From Stagonosporopsis chrysanthemi (lineage: Eukaryota > Ascomycota > Dothideomycetes > Pleosporales > Didymellaceae): DNA of 64,000 nucleotides. Position 1 is the stretch's first letter, and each line of letters opens with the position of its first letter. A program made the position numbers and the translations under genes. Positions 23,255 through 34,291 of this stretch are shown here, in pieces. Where the stretch lies: positions 462,571 through 526,570 of the forward strand of contig JAFISE010000004.1 of the NCBI GenBank assembly GCA_022560025.1. The letters run 5' to 3'. The notes under the pieces were generated by a model. That model saw only the letters and a program-made list of their open reading frames with translations. It did not search any database and was not told where the DNA came from.

Positions 23255-23883
23255 GGTGACTGCTCGGTGTTAGTAGGCGAGGTGGACTGTCGAAGTGAGG
23301 TCGGACTGAGAGTTCGATGATAATTTGGAGCGGCTCGCCTGGGTTTGTGGAAGACGCTAGTCGCAGCTAGCGCTGCACGGGCCATGAAGTCTTCAGAGCA
23401 TCCATCAACGAAGACAGAAATCAGCACTGTGTTGCACTGCACATTATGCGATTGAGAGCTCCATAAACAATCTTGGGTGATTGGCTATACGGCATCATAC
23501 CTATTTTCCTGATGCAGAAGCAGCTTTGAGAGTAGTAACGTATTTGCCAATAGCGAGGCAGTCAAAACGATAAGAATTCGATATTCACGACCTGCATTGA
23601 ATTTGAAGTCGAAGTGCAAAAATGGATCTTATACTTCACAGCAGAGCTTTAGTAGCTAGCAACAAGGTGGACGCTGCAGACGATGGTCTACGGAGGCCCA
23701 CGCTGGGACGAACACTGCGACATGGCCCGTGCGCTACTGGACTTGAACTTCTCAGAGCTCGACATCACCGCGCAGCTCCACATCCACATCCACCCCGCCG
23801 ACAGCCCGTACCAAAGGGTTTCGCAGATCGTCGCCGCCACCTATTCCTGAGCCCAAGTCGTCCTCGGACGCGCAATCACAGCC
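23255..23883. promoter_or_regulatory. Divergent promoter region uL5 / SmB
   Basis: 629 bp between two divergent, presumably highly expressed housekeeping genes. I can see no clear TATA box at the expected distance on either side. It contains no supported gene. Confidence 0.4.
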
Positions 23884-24746
23884 ATGGCCGCCGCCAACAA
23901 ACAGGGCAAGATGGTAAGTTCTCTGCCTGGACGCTCGAACCGCGACCTGAGAGAAAACGCGCATAGAAACTGACTGACGTGCCTTGTTGCAGCAAAACCT
24001 AGTAAGCGCCCTGCAATCCGCTCACGTCGCCGCGAACTCACAATGCGCAGATCAACTACCGCATGAAGGTGACACTTCAAGACGGCAGGCAGATGGTCGG
24101 GCAGATGCTCGCATTCGACAAAGTATGTATGCGCCTCTCGCACAGGAGCTCCGCTAACGCCTGCCTCAGCACATGAACCTCGTCCTCGCCGACACTGAAG
24201 AGTTCCGCCGCACACGACGAAGGGGGAAGGCCGCGCCCGGCGCCACCCAGCAGGTCACCGAGACTGAGGAGCGACGCGCCATCGGCCTCACCATTATCCG
24301 CGGCGCACACGTCATCTCGCTGTCCGTCGATGGACCACCGCCCGCCGACCCTGCTGCGCGACTGGGAGGGGGGTCTGGGCCTTCGACTGCTGCCACGCTG
24401 GCTGCTGGACCTGGTGTCGCTCGACCAGCAGGACGCGGGCTGCCAGTCGGCCTGACTGGACCGACTCCTGGTGTTGGCGGACCCGGCGCAGGGTTTGGCG
24501 GACCGCCGTTCTCTGCTGGCCCACCTGGCTTCGCAGGACCGCCTCCCGGTTTTGGTGGACGTGGGGGACCCCCAGGTGGACCGCGTAAGTCGCATGCATG
24601 ATCTCGCGCGCACATGCTAATATCTCACAGCTGGCTTCCCTCCTGCTGGTGGACCCCCCGGCTTCAATGGCCCTCCAGGTTTCGCCGGTGGACCGCCTGG
24701 TGGCTTCCAGGGCCGTGGTGGTCCTCCCGGCTTCGGCCCACGATAA
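23884..24746 (+). CDS. SMB1: Small nuclear ribonucleoprotein SmB/B'
   Basis: Five exons: 23884-23913, 23993-24001 (9 nt), 24051-24122, 24170-24584 and 24631-24746, 213 residues. The microexon CAAAACCTA supplies QNL, joining MAAANKQGKM to INYRMKVTL and completing the conserved N-terminus of SmB. The Sm1 motif is VTLQDGRQMVGQMLAFDKHMN and runs to TEEFRR; Sm2 is IGLTIIRGAHVISLSVDG. The C-terminal 110 residues are Gly/Pro-rich with repeated PPG and GFGG units, as in SmB orthologues. SmB is one of the seven Sm proteins that form the ring on U1, U2, U4 and U5 snRNAs in the spliceosome. All four introns (46-79 nt) have consensus ends. A role in autoregulated splicing is not shown by the sequence. 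Confidence 0.95.
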
Positions 24747-25363
24747 ACGTAGAAGGGTGACCGATGGTTGAGACGCCTCACGTCTATCCACTTTGCGCCA
24801 ACGACAAAACTCGAGAAAGCAGGATGCAGCATGTGCGCTGGCGCAGAAGACGCGCAAGAGTTGAGCTAGGAAAGCCGTAGTATGCAAAGGCTGCTGTCAG
24901 ACGAAGCATCTTCAGGATGTTCAGGAGCTGGCTGGGAGGAGTACCAGGCGCACAAGCGTGTCAAAAGCGAATCAAGTTGGATTGTTCTTAGAAGCAGTAC
25001 CATGCAGCATACCTGCTCTACAATGCCAGAAAACCAGCCACACACCACGTCTTGAATCGCCGTATACATTCGCGCCCCTGCAACGAAATGACTGCCACCC
25101 AATTATTATCAGCCTAGGGTGACACACACCTTCAGCGCACGTGACACTGACCTCCGAGAGCGCAGCTCGGGGTGGACTCGGTGGAGCACGCCAGCCCTGC
25201 AGTCAAAAACGCTTGGCACGGCAACGGCACCTTCTCAACACCACAGCGGCTCCGCTTGCACCGCCGGCCACGACATCGCGCACCATCTGCTCGTCGCCCA
25301 CACCCGTCTACCCGTCGCACGCCCACGCGTCTGTCCGACCCGCTCCGATCGAACTCGCCCGCC
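24747..25363. other. Intergenic between SmB and MPC1
   Basis: 617 bp, tandem (+/+) arrangement, holding the 3' UTR of SmB and the promoter of MPC1. No independent gene is supported. Confidence 0.45.
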
Positions 25364-26096
25364 ATGGCCGCCGCTATCAAAGCCCTCAATGCGAAGATTC
25401 GCTCCAACAAATACACAGACTACATCTGCTCGACTCGTACGTGTCTCCGCGTCCTGTTCCGCTGCATGGCCCTGCACGCGCCATCTGTACGCAATTGCCT
25501 GCGTGGCTGGGGGAGCTGTGGCGGTAATTCCCGTGCGTCGCCGGAGGCTGTTGGAGGACGAGCTGTGGTGCGATTGGGGCGCGCAGCGGGCTTTTCACCA
25601 GCAGCTTCGGGCGACGCAGCAATTGCGTTTTGCGGCCGTGGCAGCGGGGGGGAAATGATGTGCTGAACAAGAATGAACAATTCCGCTGACGCAAACACCG
25701 CCCAAATACAGATTTCTGGGGCCCCGTCAGCAACTTCGGTATCCCCATCGCGGCCATCGCCGACATGAGCAAGGACCCGGAGATGTGAGTCCCCCCCCCC
25801 CCCCCACCCACCCACACACACACACGTACTAACCCCCGCGCCCCAGCATCTCCGGCCGCATGACCGGCGCCCTCACCCTCTACTCGGGCACGTTCATGCG
25901 CTACGCGCTCGCCGTGTCGCCGGCCAACTACCTCCTGTTCGGCTGCCACGCCATCAACTTCACCTCGCAGCTGGTGCAGGGCTACCGGTACATCAACTAC
26001 TTCCACATGGGCGGCAAGGAGGCGACGCTCGCCGACAAGGCGAAGAGCGCGGGGACGAAGGTGGGGGAGAAGGTTGGGGGGGTTGTGGGGAAGTAG
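25364..26096 (+). CDS. MPC1: Mitochondrial pyruvate carrier subunit 1
   Basis: Exons 25364-25436, 25712-25784 and 25847-26096 give 131 residues. Intron 1 is 275 nt, long for this window; intron 2 (62 nt) begins GTGAGT and then carries 15 C residues followed by CCCA and CA repeats. The protein starts MAAAIKALNAKIRSNKYTDY and shows the family core HFWGPVSNFGIPIAAIADM, KDPEIISGRMTGALTLYSG, FMRYALAVSPANYLLFGCH and a QLVQGYRY block (PF03650). MPC1 pairs with another MPC subunit to import pyruvate across the inner mitochondrial membrane. The last 25 residues are Lys/Gly/Val-rich. The spliced frame and length fit the family well. Confidence 0.95.
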
Positions 26097-26382
26097 AGGG
26101 GGGGTGAGATAGAGAGGGAGAGGGATGTGTGTGTGTGTTAGCCGCGAGAAGAGAGAGGATGAGAGAGATGGGTGCTGTGCTGTGCTGAATAGGATTGGAT
26201 TGGCCTGAACTGAACTGAATCGGAAGCACGACCGCGCTCAATGCGCCACATGAAAGCTCCCATGTGTCACGCTTGCATTGACGTCCCTACGACCCCCCTC
26301 CCCTTCTTCCTCCCCTTCTTCCTCCCCCTTCCTTTACCCCCCCCCCCCCCCCACCCCCCTCCACACTTATTACTCCATCCCA

Positions 26383-29300
26383 TCACATCAAACTCGTCCG
26401 CCCCCCAACCTCACTCCCCCCCTGCCCGCTCGGCAAATTCCCCTCCCGCCCCTCGACAAATTCGCGATAAATGCGCCCCAGCCGCTGCCGCTCCTGCGCG
26501 CTGATGCTGCTGCGGCCCGCGTCCAGCGCGGAGGCGATGTGCTTCCATTGGATCTGGGGGGATTTGTGGGGGGATTCCGCGGCGTCGTCTGCGTCGTCGG
26601 GGGAGGAGGAAAAGGGGTTGGTGGTGGTGGTGTTTTGTGGGTTGAGGGCGCGGGATAGGGCTTTCTGCTTGCGGCGGAGGGCGTGCAGGGCGGCGATTTT
26701 GGAGGCGACGAGGGCACGTTCTGTGAGGGCGTGTGAGGCGGAGAGGGAGGAGGTGGGGTCGCTGTCGGTGGGGGACGGGTCGCCGTAGCGGAAGTAGGAG
26801 AAGTTTTGGGGGGACTTTTCGTTGTTGCTGTTGCTGTTGCTATTGCTGTTGTTATTGCTGTTGTTGGTGGTGTCGGCGGGCGCGGTGGCGTGGTCGCCCA
26901 GCACGTCGTGGATGGCGTCGAGCTGCGCGTTGTACACGACGGCCTGCAGGTCTGCGCCCGAGTAGCCGTCGGTGCGCTGCGCGATCTCGCGCAGGTTGTG
27001 GCCGGACGAGTCGGTGCGCAGGATCGCGGGCGCCAGGTGCAGTTTGCGCGTCACGGCTTTGAGGATGTCGATGCGCTCGTGCACGTCGGGCATGTCGCAG
27101 AGGAGCGACTTGTCCAGGCGGCCGGGGCGCAGCAGCGCCGGGTCGATTAGGTCCGGGCGCGACGTGGCTGCGAGGACGTACACGCCGCTGAGGCCCTCGG
27201 CGCCGTCCATCTGGGTGAGCAGCTGGTTGACGACGCGGTCGGTGACGCCGGTGGAGTCGTGGCCGCGCTTGGGCGCGATCGAGTCGAATTCGTCGAAGAA
27301 GAGGACGCAGGGGCGGGCGGCTTCGGCGCGCTCGAAGAGGTCGCGGACGGATTTCTCAGAGGCGCCGATGTATTTGTTTAGAATCTCGGGCCCTTTGACG
27401 GAGATGAAGTTCAGTCCGCATTCTCCTGCTACTGCGGAAGCAAGCAGCGTTTTGCCGCAGCCTGGGAAGCCGTAGAGGAGCAGACCGGAGCGCAGTCGTA
27501 GTGGACATTGGGCGAAGATGGGTGCGTATGTGGTCGGGTATTGCAGTGTCTCGAGGAGGGTCTGGCGTGTTGCTGTCAAGCCGCCGATCGAGTCCCACTT
27601 TGTTGTTGAAGACTGCAACGTTACGTTGCGGAGGGAGGCCGGGGTAAAGCCTTTGATAGCTGATGCGTAGTCGTCTTTTGTCAGAGTGACAGTGTTTGAC
27701 GAGTCAGTGACGGAGCGGATGAGAGCCTCGTTGCGGGCTCGTGAGGTGAGGAGGACAAGGTCTCCAGGCATGTAACCATCTGTCTGCCCAGCGAGGTCGA
27801 GGAAGTCGATGCCTGAGTCTATCACAAAACCGTAGTCATCTGCTGTGTCATGCTGTATGCTGCCATCGCTCGGTTGACTTTGGTGGGACGTGCTCGGCCG
27901 GCTGTTCGTTGGAGATGGAGGGAAAGCGTGGCCGTTGGTCTGCGGTGCTGTCTGGGGTTTGGCGTCCTTGAATGCGAGCTTTTCGAGCACCTTCCGCCGA
28001 CCGTCCTTGTTTGGGGCCTTCAAACTGACCATCTCGCGGACGATGTGGCCACCTACGATGACGTTATTGAGGGCCTCCTTGCCTTGGGCTGTAGCCAGCA
28101 AGACCACTCCCGAGTCGATCGAGCAGTACTGTCTCACGATAGAGACGATGCTCTCACTGACATGGCGGCTGCGGCCGTTCTCATTGCCCACCTGGAGCTC
28201 GGTCTCCACCGGGCACAGCTTGTCAAGGTCGTCCAAGATGACCACTGCATTACCGCCGGATCGCGCGCACCACGCCGCAGTTGCGAAGAGCCGGTTCAGA
28301 GTCTCTTTAATGGTCGCGACTCTTGTCTCGTCTGTCACCAGCTTGCGGCAGGGAAAGTAGATGGTGTTGAAGAGGAACTCTGTCCGTAGTTGGTGTGCAA
28401 GCAGCTGGGCGCATTCAGTTTTACCAGCGCCCAGCCCACCACTAAGCAGAACAGAGGAGTTGTGTGTGAGGTGCGAACGCAACTGGTCGACAAGAGGGTC
28501 GATGCCAACTAGCTCTGGGGTGATGTCAGGCAGCGGATCGCCCTGCTGCCAGCCCTTTGCCCAGCTCGATGGCGTTGCCACCTCCGGTCCCAATTCAATG
28601 GCCGGTTTGCGCTCAGGGAAGAGAACCCATGACAGTGCGCCAGACGGCTGAGAGGGCTCGAACTTGACTATGCCTCCCTGCCAGCTCGAGTCTGATGCTG
28701 TGACTGCAGGCAGAATCATGCCGTCCGTGACTGGGCCGTCCAGGAGGCCGTGCTTGCTGCCGTATATTGTCTTCAGCCTGTGTATAGCTTCCTCCTGCTC
28801 CTGCTTTGATGCACCGCCGAACTTTAGGCTGGCATTACTCAACGATGCGGCTGTAGCGAACGGCAGAACTTTGATCGACTTGACGACTGCCTCTTTCGAG
28901 TCTTTGTTGGCTGTGGTGGACGACTTGATGGCTGAGGGTTTCGGCGTCTGGCTGGGGGCACCCTCGATGCGGACCAAGCCACCTACGAAGCCTTCGTGTC
29001 CCAGGACCTTGCAGAGGTCAGTAGACAGCGCAACATGGCGGCTGTCTGGCGCATCGTACCAGGTCGCTATTCTGGCCACAACACGAGCAGCCGCTTTTTC
29101 TTGGTCCTGCTCTTTCGACATGTCGACGGGCTCTTGCAGTCCTGCGGGCTTTATGACGGCCACGGACACCCATGTCGCTCCTCTCAGCGCTTTGGTGAGA
29201 AGGACGTCTTTGTCGACCCAGACCTTGAGGCCGTCTGCTTCGGCGTCTTGTTCCTCGTCAAACCACTCGCGGGCGACGCTGCGATCGACGCCGCGGAGGA

Positions 29301-30163
29301 ACACGGCGCCCTTGCTAGCGACTTCCTCGCGGGCGCTGCGACGCCGCACGGTGCTTGTAGCGCTCTTCCCGCTCTTTCTCGACGCCGCGCCCACGCTGCG
29401 GCTCTCTCGATTCGCAGACGTCCTGTCTGGCTTCTGGCGTGTCTTGGGCGCGACGATGACCTCGGCGTCGGGGGAGATCTTGACGAACAGCGAGGCGGCG
29501 GGCGGGGCGGGAGCGAGCGAGGTCACGACGATGTTGGCGGTGGTGGTGGGCGACAGGTGGAGGGTCAGCGGGTGGGGCGTGTGGGCCTGGGGGTTGGGCA
29601 GGGCGCGGATCTGCGAGAGGAAGTTGAGCTCGAGGAACTGGGCGTGCAGCTCGATCATCTCCCAGTCGACGGGCGTCAGGGGCTCGATGTGGATGGTGTG
29701 CGCCTGCGGGGGGTCCAGGTGCAGCTGGATGCCGACCTTCTGGCCCTCGTCCAGCCCGATCAGCCGCGCAAACGTCGCGTCGACCTCGACGGCGGCGATG
29801 TCCTGCTGGCTGGCGGCGGGGCTGTTGCGCAGGCCGTTCCTGTCGACGACGGCCGCCAGCCTGCGCCGGCTCTGCATGCCCGTCCACCCGACAAAGAGCG
29901 ACTTGGGCGGGGACGCATTGCGGGCGTCCGAGGCGCCGGGCGGCGGCGGCTGGCGGTACGAGAGCTCGACGACGACGTTCTGCGCGACCTGCGGCGGGCG
30001 CGTCAGTGGGGGCGGCCTGCCATGGCGCGGGACGACTTACCGCGTTCGCATTCACGAGCACCGCGACCAGCGCCGCGGGCAGGTTGACGAGGCAGTTCTT
30101 CAGCGACTGCTGCAGGGCGACCTCGGCCTGGACGACGCTGCCAGCAGGCTTCTTCGGCGGCAT
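26383..30163 (-). CDS. PEX1: Peroxisomal biogenesis AAA-ATPase Pex1
   Basis: Exons 30163-30041 and 29988-26383 (intron 52 nt, GTAAGT..CCGCAG) give 1242 residues. The splice joins LVNANA to VAQNVVVELSYR, and the N-terminal domain includes SLFVGWTGMQSRRR. Two AAA modules follow: D1 with Walker A GGLGAGKTE and Walker B VVILDDLDKL; D2 with Walker A GFPGCGKTLL, pore-region KGPEILNKYIGASE, Walker B VLFFDEFDSIAPKRG and DRVVNQLLTQMDG. This is the canonical Pex1 layout, with D2 the better conserved ring. Pex1 and Pex6 form the hexamer that extracts ubiquitinated Pex5 from the peroxisome membrane. An Asn/Ser tract (about 16 residues, from AAC/AGC-type trinucleotides near 26823-26870) sits after D2 and is probably disordered. 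Divergent from MCM7 across 350 bp. Confidence 0.97.
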
Positions 30164-30513
30164 GATGCGTGGGGGGGGGAGGGGGGGGGGGGGGGGTGCA
30201 GGTGAAGGGGGAGCGCCGTTGCGTTGCGCGCTCCTCGACATGGACATCAGAATGCCGGAGCTCTGCACGAGCCGAGGCTACAGATCGGCGGCGGCGGACG
30301 ACGACGGCAACCCCTGCGCGCTCGCCAGCGCTCGCCAGCACGGCCAATCAGCCGCCAGCCCGCCGCCGTCGCTGGGCGGGCTCTTTGGCTGCCCTGCGCG
30401 ACGCGGGCGCGCGGGCGTGTCGCAGAAGGCGCGCCCAAATTCTGGTCTCCCCGCCGCGTCCTCTGCCCGCACCCGACGTCTCTCCACCGCGACCGCGACC
30501 GCACCGAGACGCA
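30164..30513. promoter_or_regulatory. Bidirectional promoter region PEX1 / MCM7
   Basis: 350 bp separate the two start codons. On the plus strand a G-rich run (30171-30196) lies just upstream of the PEX1 ATG, so it would be a C-run in the PEX1 5' leader. The rest is GC-rich. No exact MCB element (ACGCGT) was seen. Confidence 0.5.
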
Positions 30514-33170
30514 ATGGCGCTGCTTACCGAGAAGTCGCTCGTCAACTACGAGGAGCAGGAAGGTCGGCACACACGCGCGCACGGCACCAAGACCCCGGCT
30601 AACCACCCCCAGCGGCCTTTGTTGACTTCCTCAAGCACTTCAAGTCGTCGTCGACCGAGGCCGAGGAGCAGCTCGAGGGCCTCACCCTCCATGGCAACGC
30701 CAACGACGACGAGTACGACATGGTCGACGGCCCAGACGACCCGGCCCCGCGCTCGCAGCGCAGCCGCCCGTCCAAGGTCAAGTACATGGCCATCCTGCAG
30801 GACGTCGCGAACCGCGAGCGCAGCGACGTCCTGATTGACCTGAACGACGTCGAGGCAGTAGGTTGAGCACGCGCCATCGACGAGCGCACAGCTGAGCACA
30901 CCCACAGTACGAGCGGGCCACGGCGCATGCAGACACGGACTACCGCCTGGTCGAGTCGGTCGAGCGCAACGCACACCACTACCTGGAGATTCTCTCGAGA
31001 GCCGTCGACAAGTGCCTGCCGCCGCCGACCCGCGACATCAAGTACGGCCTGCATCTTCCCACGCTGCCATGGACACTAACATGACACAGCTTCAAGGACG
31101 ATGTGCTGGACGTAATCATGACACAGCGATCGAAGCGCAACGAGAGGGTACAAGAGCTGCAAGGCGTAGAGGACAGCGCGCAGGCCGCCCCCGAGTCCAT
31201 CTTCCCCGCCGCCTTGACCCGCCGATACACGCTCAACTTCGCCCCGAGAATAGCGTCAGGCTCCAGCAGCCAGCGCCCGATCAAGGCTCTTGCCGTTAGA
31301 AACGTCAAGGGCGAGCACCTCGGCCATCTCATCACCGTCCGCGGCATCTCCACCAGAGTATCGGACGTCAAGCCTGCAGTGCTGGTCAACGCTTACTCTT
31401 GCGACCGCTGCGGCAGCGAAGTCTTCCAGCCCGTCAGCACAAAGCAGTTCACACCGCTGGTCGAGTGTCCCTCGGAGGACTGCAAGAACAACAAGACCAA
31501 GGGGCAGCTCTTCTTATCCACTCGCGCCTCCAAATTCCTCCCCTTCCAGGAAGTCAAGATCCAGGAGATGGCTGACCAGGTGCCTGTTGGACACATCCCT
31601 CGACAGCTCACAATCCACTGCCACGGAGCCCTGGTACGCAAAATCAACCCTGGTGATGTCGTCGATGTCGCTGGTATCTTCCTACCGACACCATACACCG
31701 GCTTCAAGGCCATCCGCGCTGGACTGCTCACAGACACTTACCTCGAGGCCCAGTTCGTGATGCAGCACAAGAAGGCGTACGACGACATTGTCCTCGCCCA
31801 GCCAACACTCAAGAGGATGAACGACCTGGAGAGGACAGGGCAGCTATACGAGTACCTTTCGCGTTCCATCGCCCCGGAGATTTTCGGTCACGTCGACGTG
31901 AAGAAGGCACTGCTACTGCAGCTGATTGGTGGCGTCACCAAGGAGGTCAAGGACGGTATGCGCATCCGTGGTGACATCAACGTCTGCTTGATGGGTGACC
32001 CTGGTGTCGCCAAATCGCAACTGCTCAAGTACATCACCAAGGTAGCTCCTCGTGGTGTCTACACAACCGGTCGTGGTAGCAGTGGCGTAGGTCTGACAGC
32101 CGCCGTCATGCGGGACCCAGTCACAGACGAGATGGTTCTTGAAGGCGGTGCTCTGGTCCTGGCCGACAACGGCATGTGCTGCATTGATGAGTTTGACAAG
32201 ATGGACGACAGCGACCGGACTGCCATTCACGAAGTCATGGAGCAGCAGACCATCTCCATCAGCAAGGCTGGTATCACCACTACGCTCAACGCCCGCACAT
32301 CGATCCTGGCCGCTGCCAACCCCCTCTACGGCCGGTACAACCCTCGCATCTCGCCCGTCGAGAACATCAACCTTCCTGCCGCGCTCTTGTCTCGCTTCGA
32401 CGTACTTTTTCTTATTCTTGATACCCCATCGCGAGACTCTGACGAAGAACTCGCGCGCCACGTTGCCCACGTCCACATGCACAACGCCCACCCCGAGCCC
32501 GCCGGCGGCGTCGTCTTCAGCCCCGCCGAGGTCCGCCAATGGGTCGCGCGCGCGCGCTCGTACCGACCCACCGTGCCCAAGGACGTCTCCGACTACATGG
32601 TCGGCGCATACGTGCGCATGCGCCAGCAGCAGAAGCGCGACGAGGGCTCCAAGAAGGCCTTCACCCACACCTCACCCCGTACCTTACTCGGCGTCCTGCG
32701 CCTCGCCCAGGCGCTGGCGCGTCTCCGCTTCGCCGAGCAGGTCATCTCCGAGGACGTCGACGAAGCCCTGCGCCTCGTCGAGGTCAGCAAGGCCTCCCTG
32801 TACACGGACGAGCACCGCCGCGACGACCAGACCCCCAGCAGCAAAATCTACCACCTCATCAAGTCGATGGAGGCCAGCGGCGCCGCGGCCGTCGGCGACG
32901 GCACCCGCGGCGAGCTCGATCTCCGCCGCGTCAGGGAGCGCGTGCTGGCCAAGGGCTTCACGGCCGACCACTTTGAGCAGGCCATTGAGGAGTACTCGTT
33001 GCTTGATGTAAGTTCTTCACCCTATCTTTTTCTTTTCTTGTGCCGGTCAATTGTGATCCGCTGCTAACACGTACACGCAGGTCTGGCAGACTACCGGCGA
33101 AGGCACGCGCCTCATCTTCATCGAGGCCGGCATGGAGGACGAGGATATGGACGCCGACAACGACTTCTAA
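30514..33170 (+). CDS. MCM7: DNA replication licensing factor Mcm7
   Basis: Five exons: 30514-30562, 30613-30857, 30908-31041, 31090-33007 and 33081-33170, 811 residues. Introns are 48-73 nt; the first has a weak GTCGGC donor but is required by frame and contains GCTAACC. The N-terminus reads MALLTEKSLVNYEEQEAAF. A zinc site CDRC..CPSEDC, then the MCM core: Walker A GDPGVAKSQLLKY, VYTTGRGSSGVGLTAAVMRD, Walker B CIDEFDKMDDSDRTAIHEVM and arginine finger SRFD. GYNP-type NPLYGRYNPRISPVENINLP is present, and the C-terminus has the winged-helix segment ending EDMDADNDF. VRGISTRVSDVKPAV and the zinc spacing point to Mcm7 rather than Mcm2-6. It is one subunit of the Mcm2-7 helicase loaded at origins in G1. 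Confidence 0.97.
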
Positions 33171-33233
33171 ACGGGGGGTTCCCTCTGAAGCGGCATGGGC
33201 ATGGGCATGGCAGGTGGCGAAGGACAGTGTGGT

Positions 33234-33234
<1 letters not shown>

Positions 33235-33281
<47 letters not shown>
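33235..33281. repeat. Homopolymer G47
   Basis: An uninterrupted run of 47 G residues, 65 bp after the MCM7 stop. It would form very stable G-quadruplexes and its exact length may be unreliable in assembly. Confidence 0.9.
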
Positions 33282-33282
<1 letters not shown>

Positions 33283-33335
33283 CTAAGGTGATAGAGCTCA
33301 GATGCTGCCCCATCAACATCACCATCAACGTTCGC

Positions 33336-33383
<48 letters not shown>
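33336..33383. repeat. Trinucleotide microsatellite (AGT)16
   Basis: Sixteen perfect AGT units in the MCM7 3' flank, about 55 bp after the G homopolymer. Noncoding. Confidence 0.9.
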
Positions 33384-34291
33384 TGCTCTTCTTCGACTTC
33401 TTTACAGCAGCGCAGAAGGGCGTTTTTAACAATCACAATAAATGTGTACTGTAGCGTAGCGTAGTGTAGTGAAGTAGATACACTACTATGCATGCAACAA
33501 CAACATCTAAAAATTCTACGTAGAGCTTCTTCTTCTTAACTAGTTGTTGTCACAAAAAGAGTGTCAGCTTTTTTAGCTATACTTATTTACTAGGCATTTT
33601 TATGTTATGTTATATGCCTGCAGCCTTGTAGTATAGTATAGTGTAGTATAGTCTAGAAAAGAGAAGAGAGGAGGAGAGAAGAAAAGAGCAGAGAGGGTTT
33701 AAACTTCTGTGTACTGCAGATGTGTGCTTTGTTATGTACTTATAGATAAGGTTGGGCTTTGAAGAGGTTGGGATGGATTGGTTGGGGGGGAGATGGAGAG
33801 GGGGCGATGTGTAGGGCGTTGGGGTGGGTAGTAGAAGAAAGTTGGATGTATAGTTGAATTGTTTGGGTCTTCTGGGTGTGTGTGTGTGTGGATTTGCTGG
33901 AGGGGGTTTGTTGGGCTGGATACTTGCAATACGGCGCTGGGTAGATGTGCATTAAAACGAATGTGTGTGGTCATGAAAGAAGTCAGCTATACATGCATGC
34001 TCTGTAGAGTTATGTTTGACTGGACAGTTTGGATTGAGATACTTGAGGTACGACAGCGCTGTTGGTAGAACAATTACTAAGCGCATCGGATCTGGCCGCC
34101 CGCTCAGCGCTGACCTCGGAGCTGCCCGTTTCAGCGTCCCCCAACTCCACCATTTGCCATCCCGAAGTGCCCCCACTCTAGCAACCCTCCACCACGCTTG
34201 CGACCAAATGGGGCTCTACCGCGCTCTGTTCCTTTTCTCTCCTGCCTCTGACGACTACGGGTGACACTGTGGTAATTGCTGCGACGACACC

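Larger units (their letters stand above)
33171..34291. other. Intergenic, low-complexity 3' region of MCM7
   Basis: 1.1 kb between tandem genes. It holds a 47-nt G homopolymer (33235-33281), a perfect (AGT)16 array (33336-33383) and AT-rich, purine-tract DNA to about 34000. The promoter of the molybdenum cofactor sulfurase gene should lie in the last 200-300 bp. No gene supported. Confidence 0.6.
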
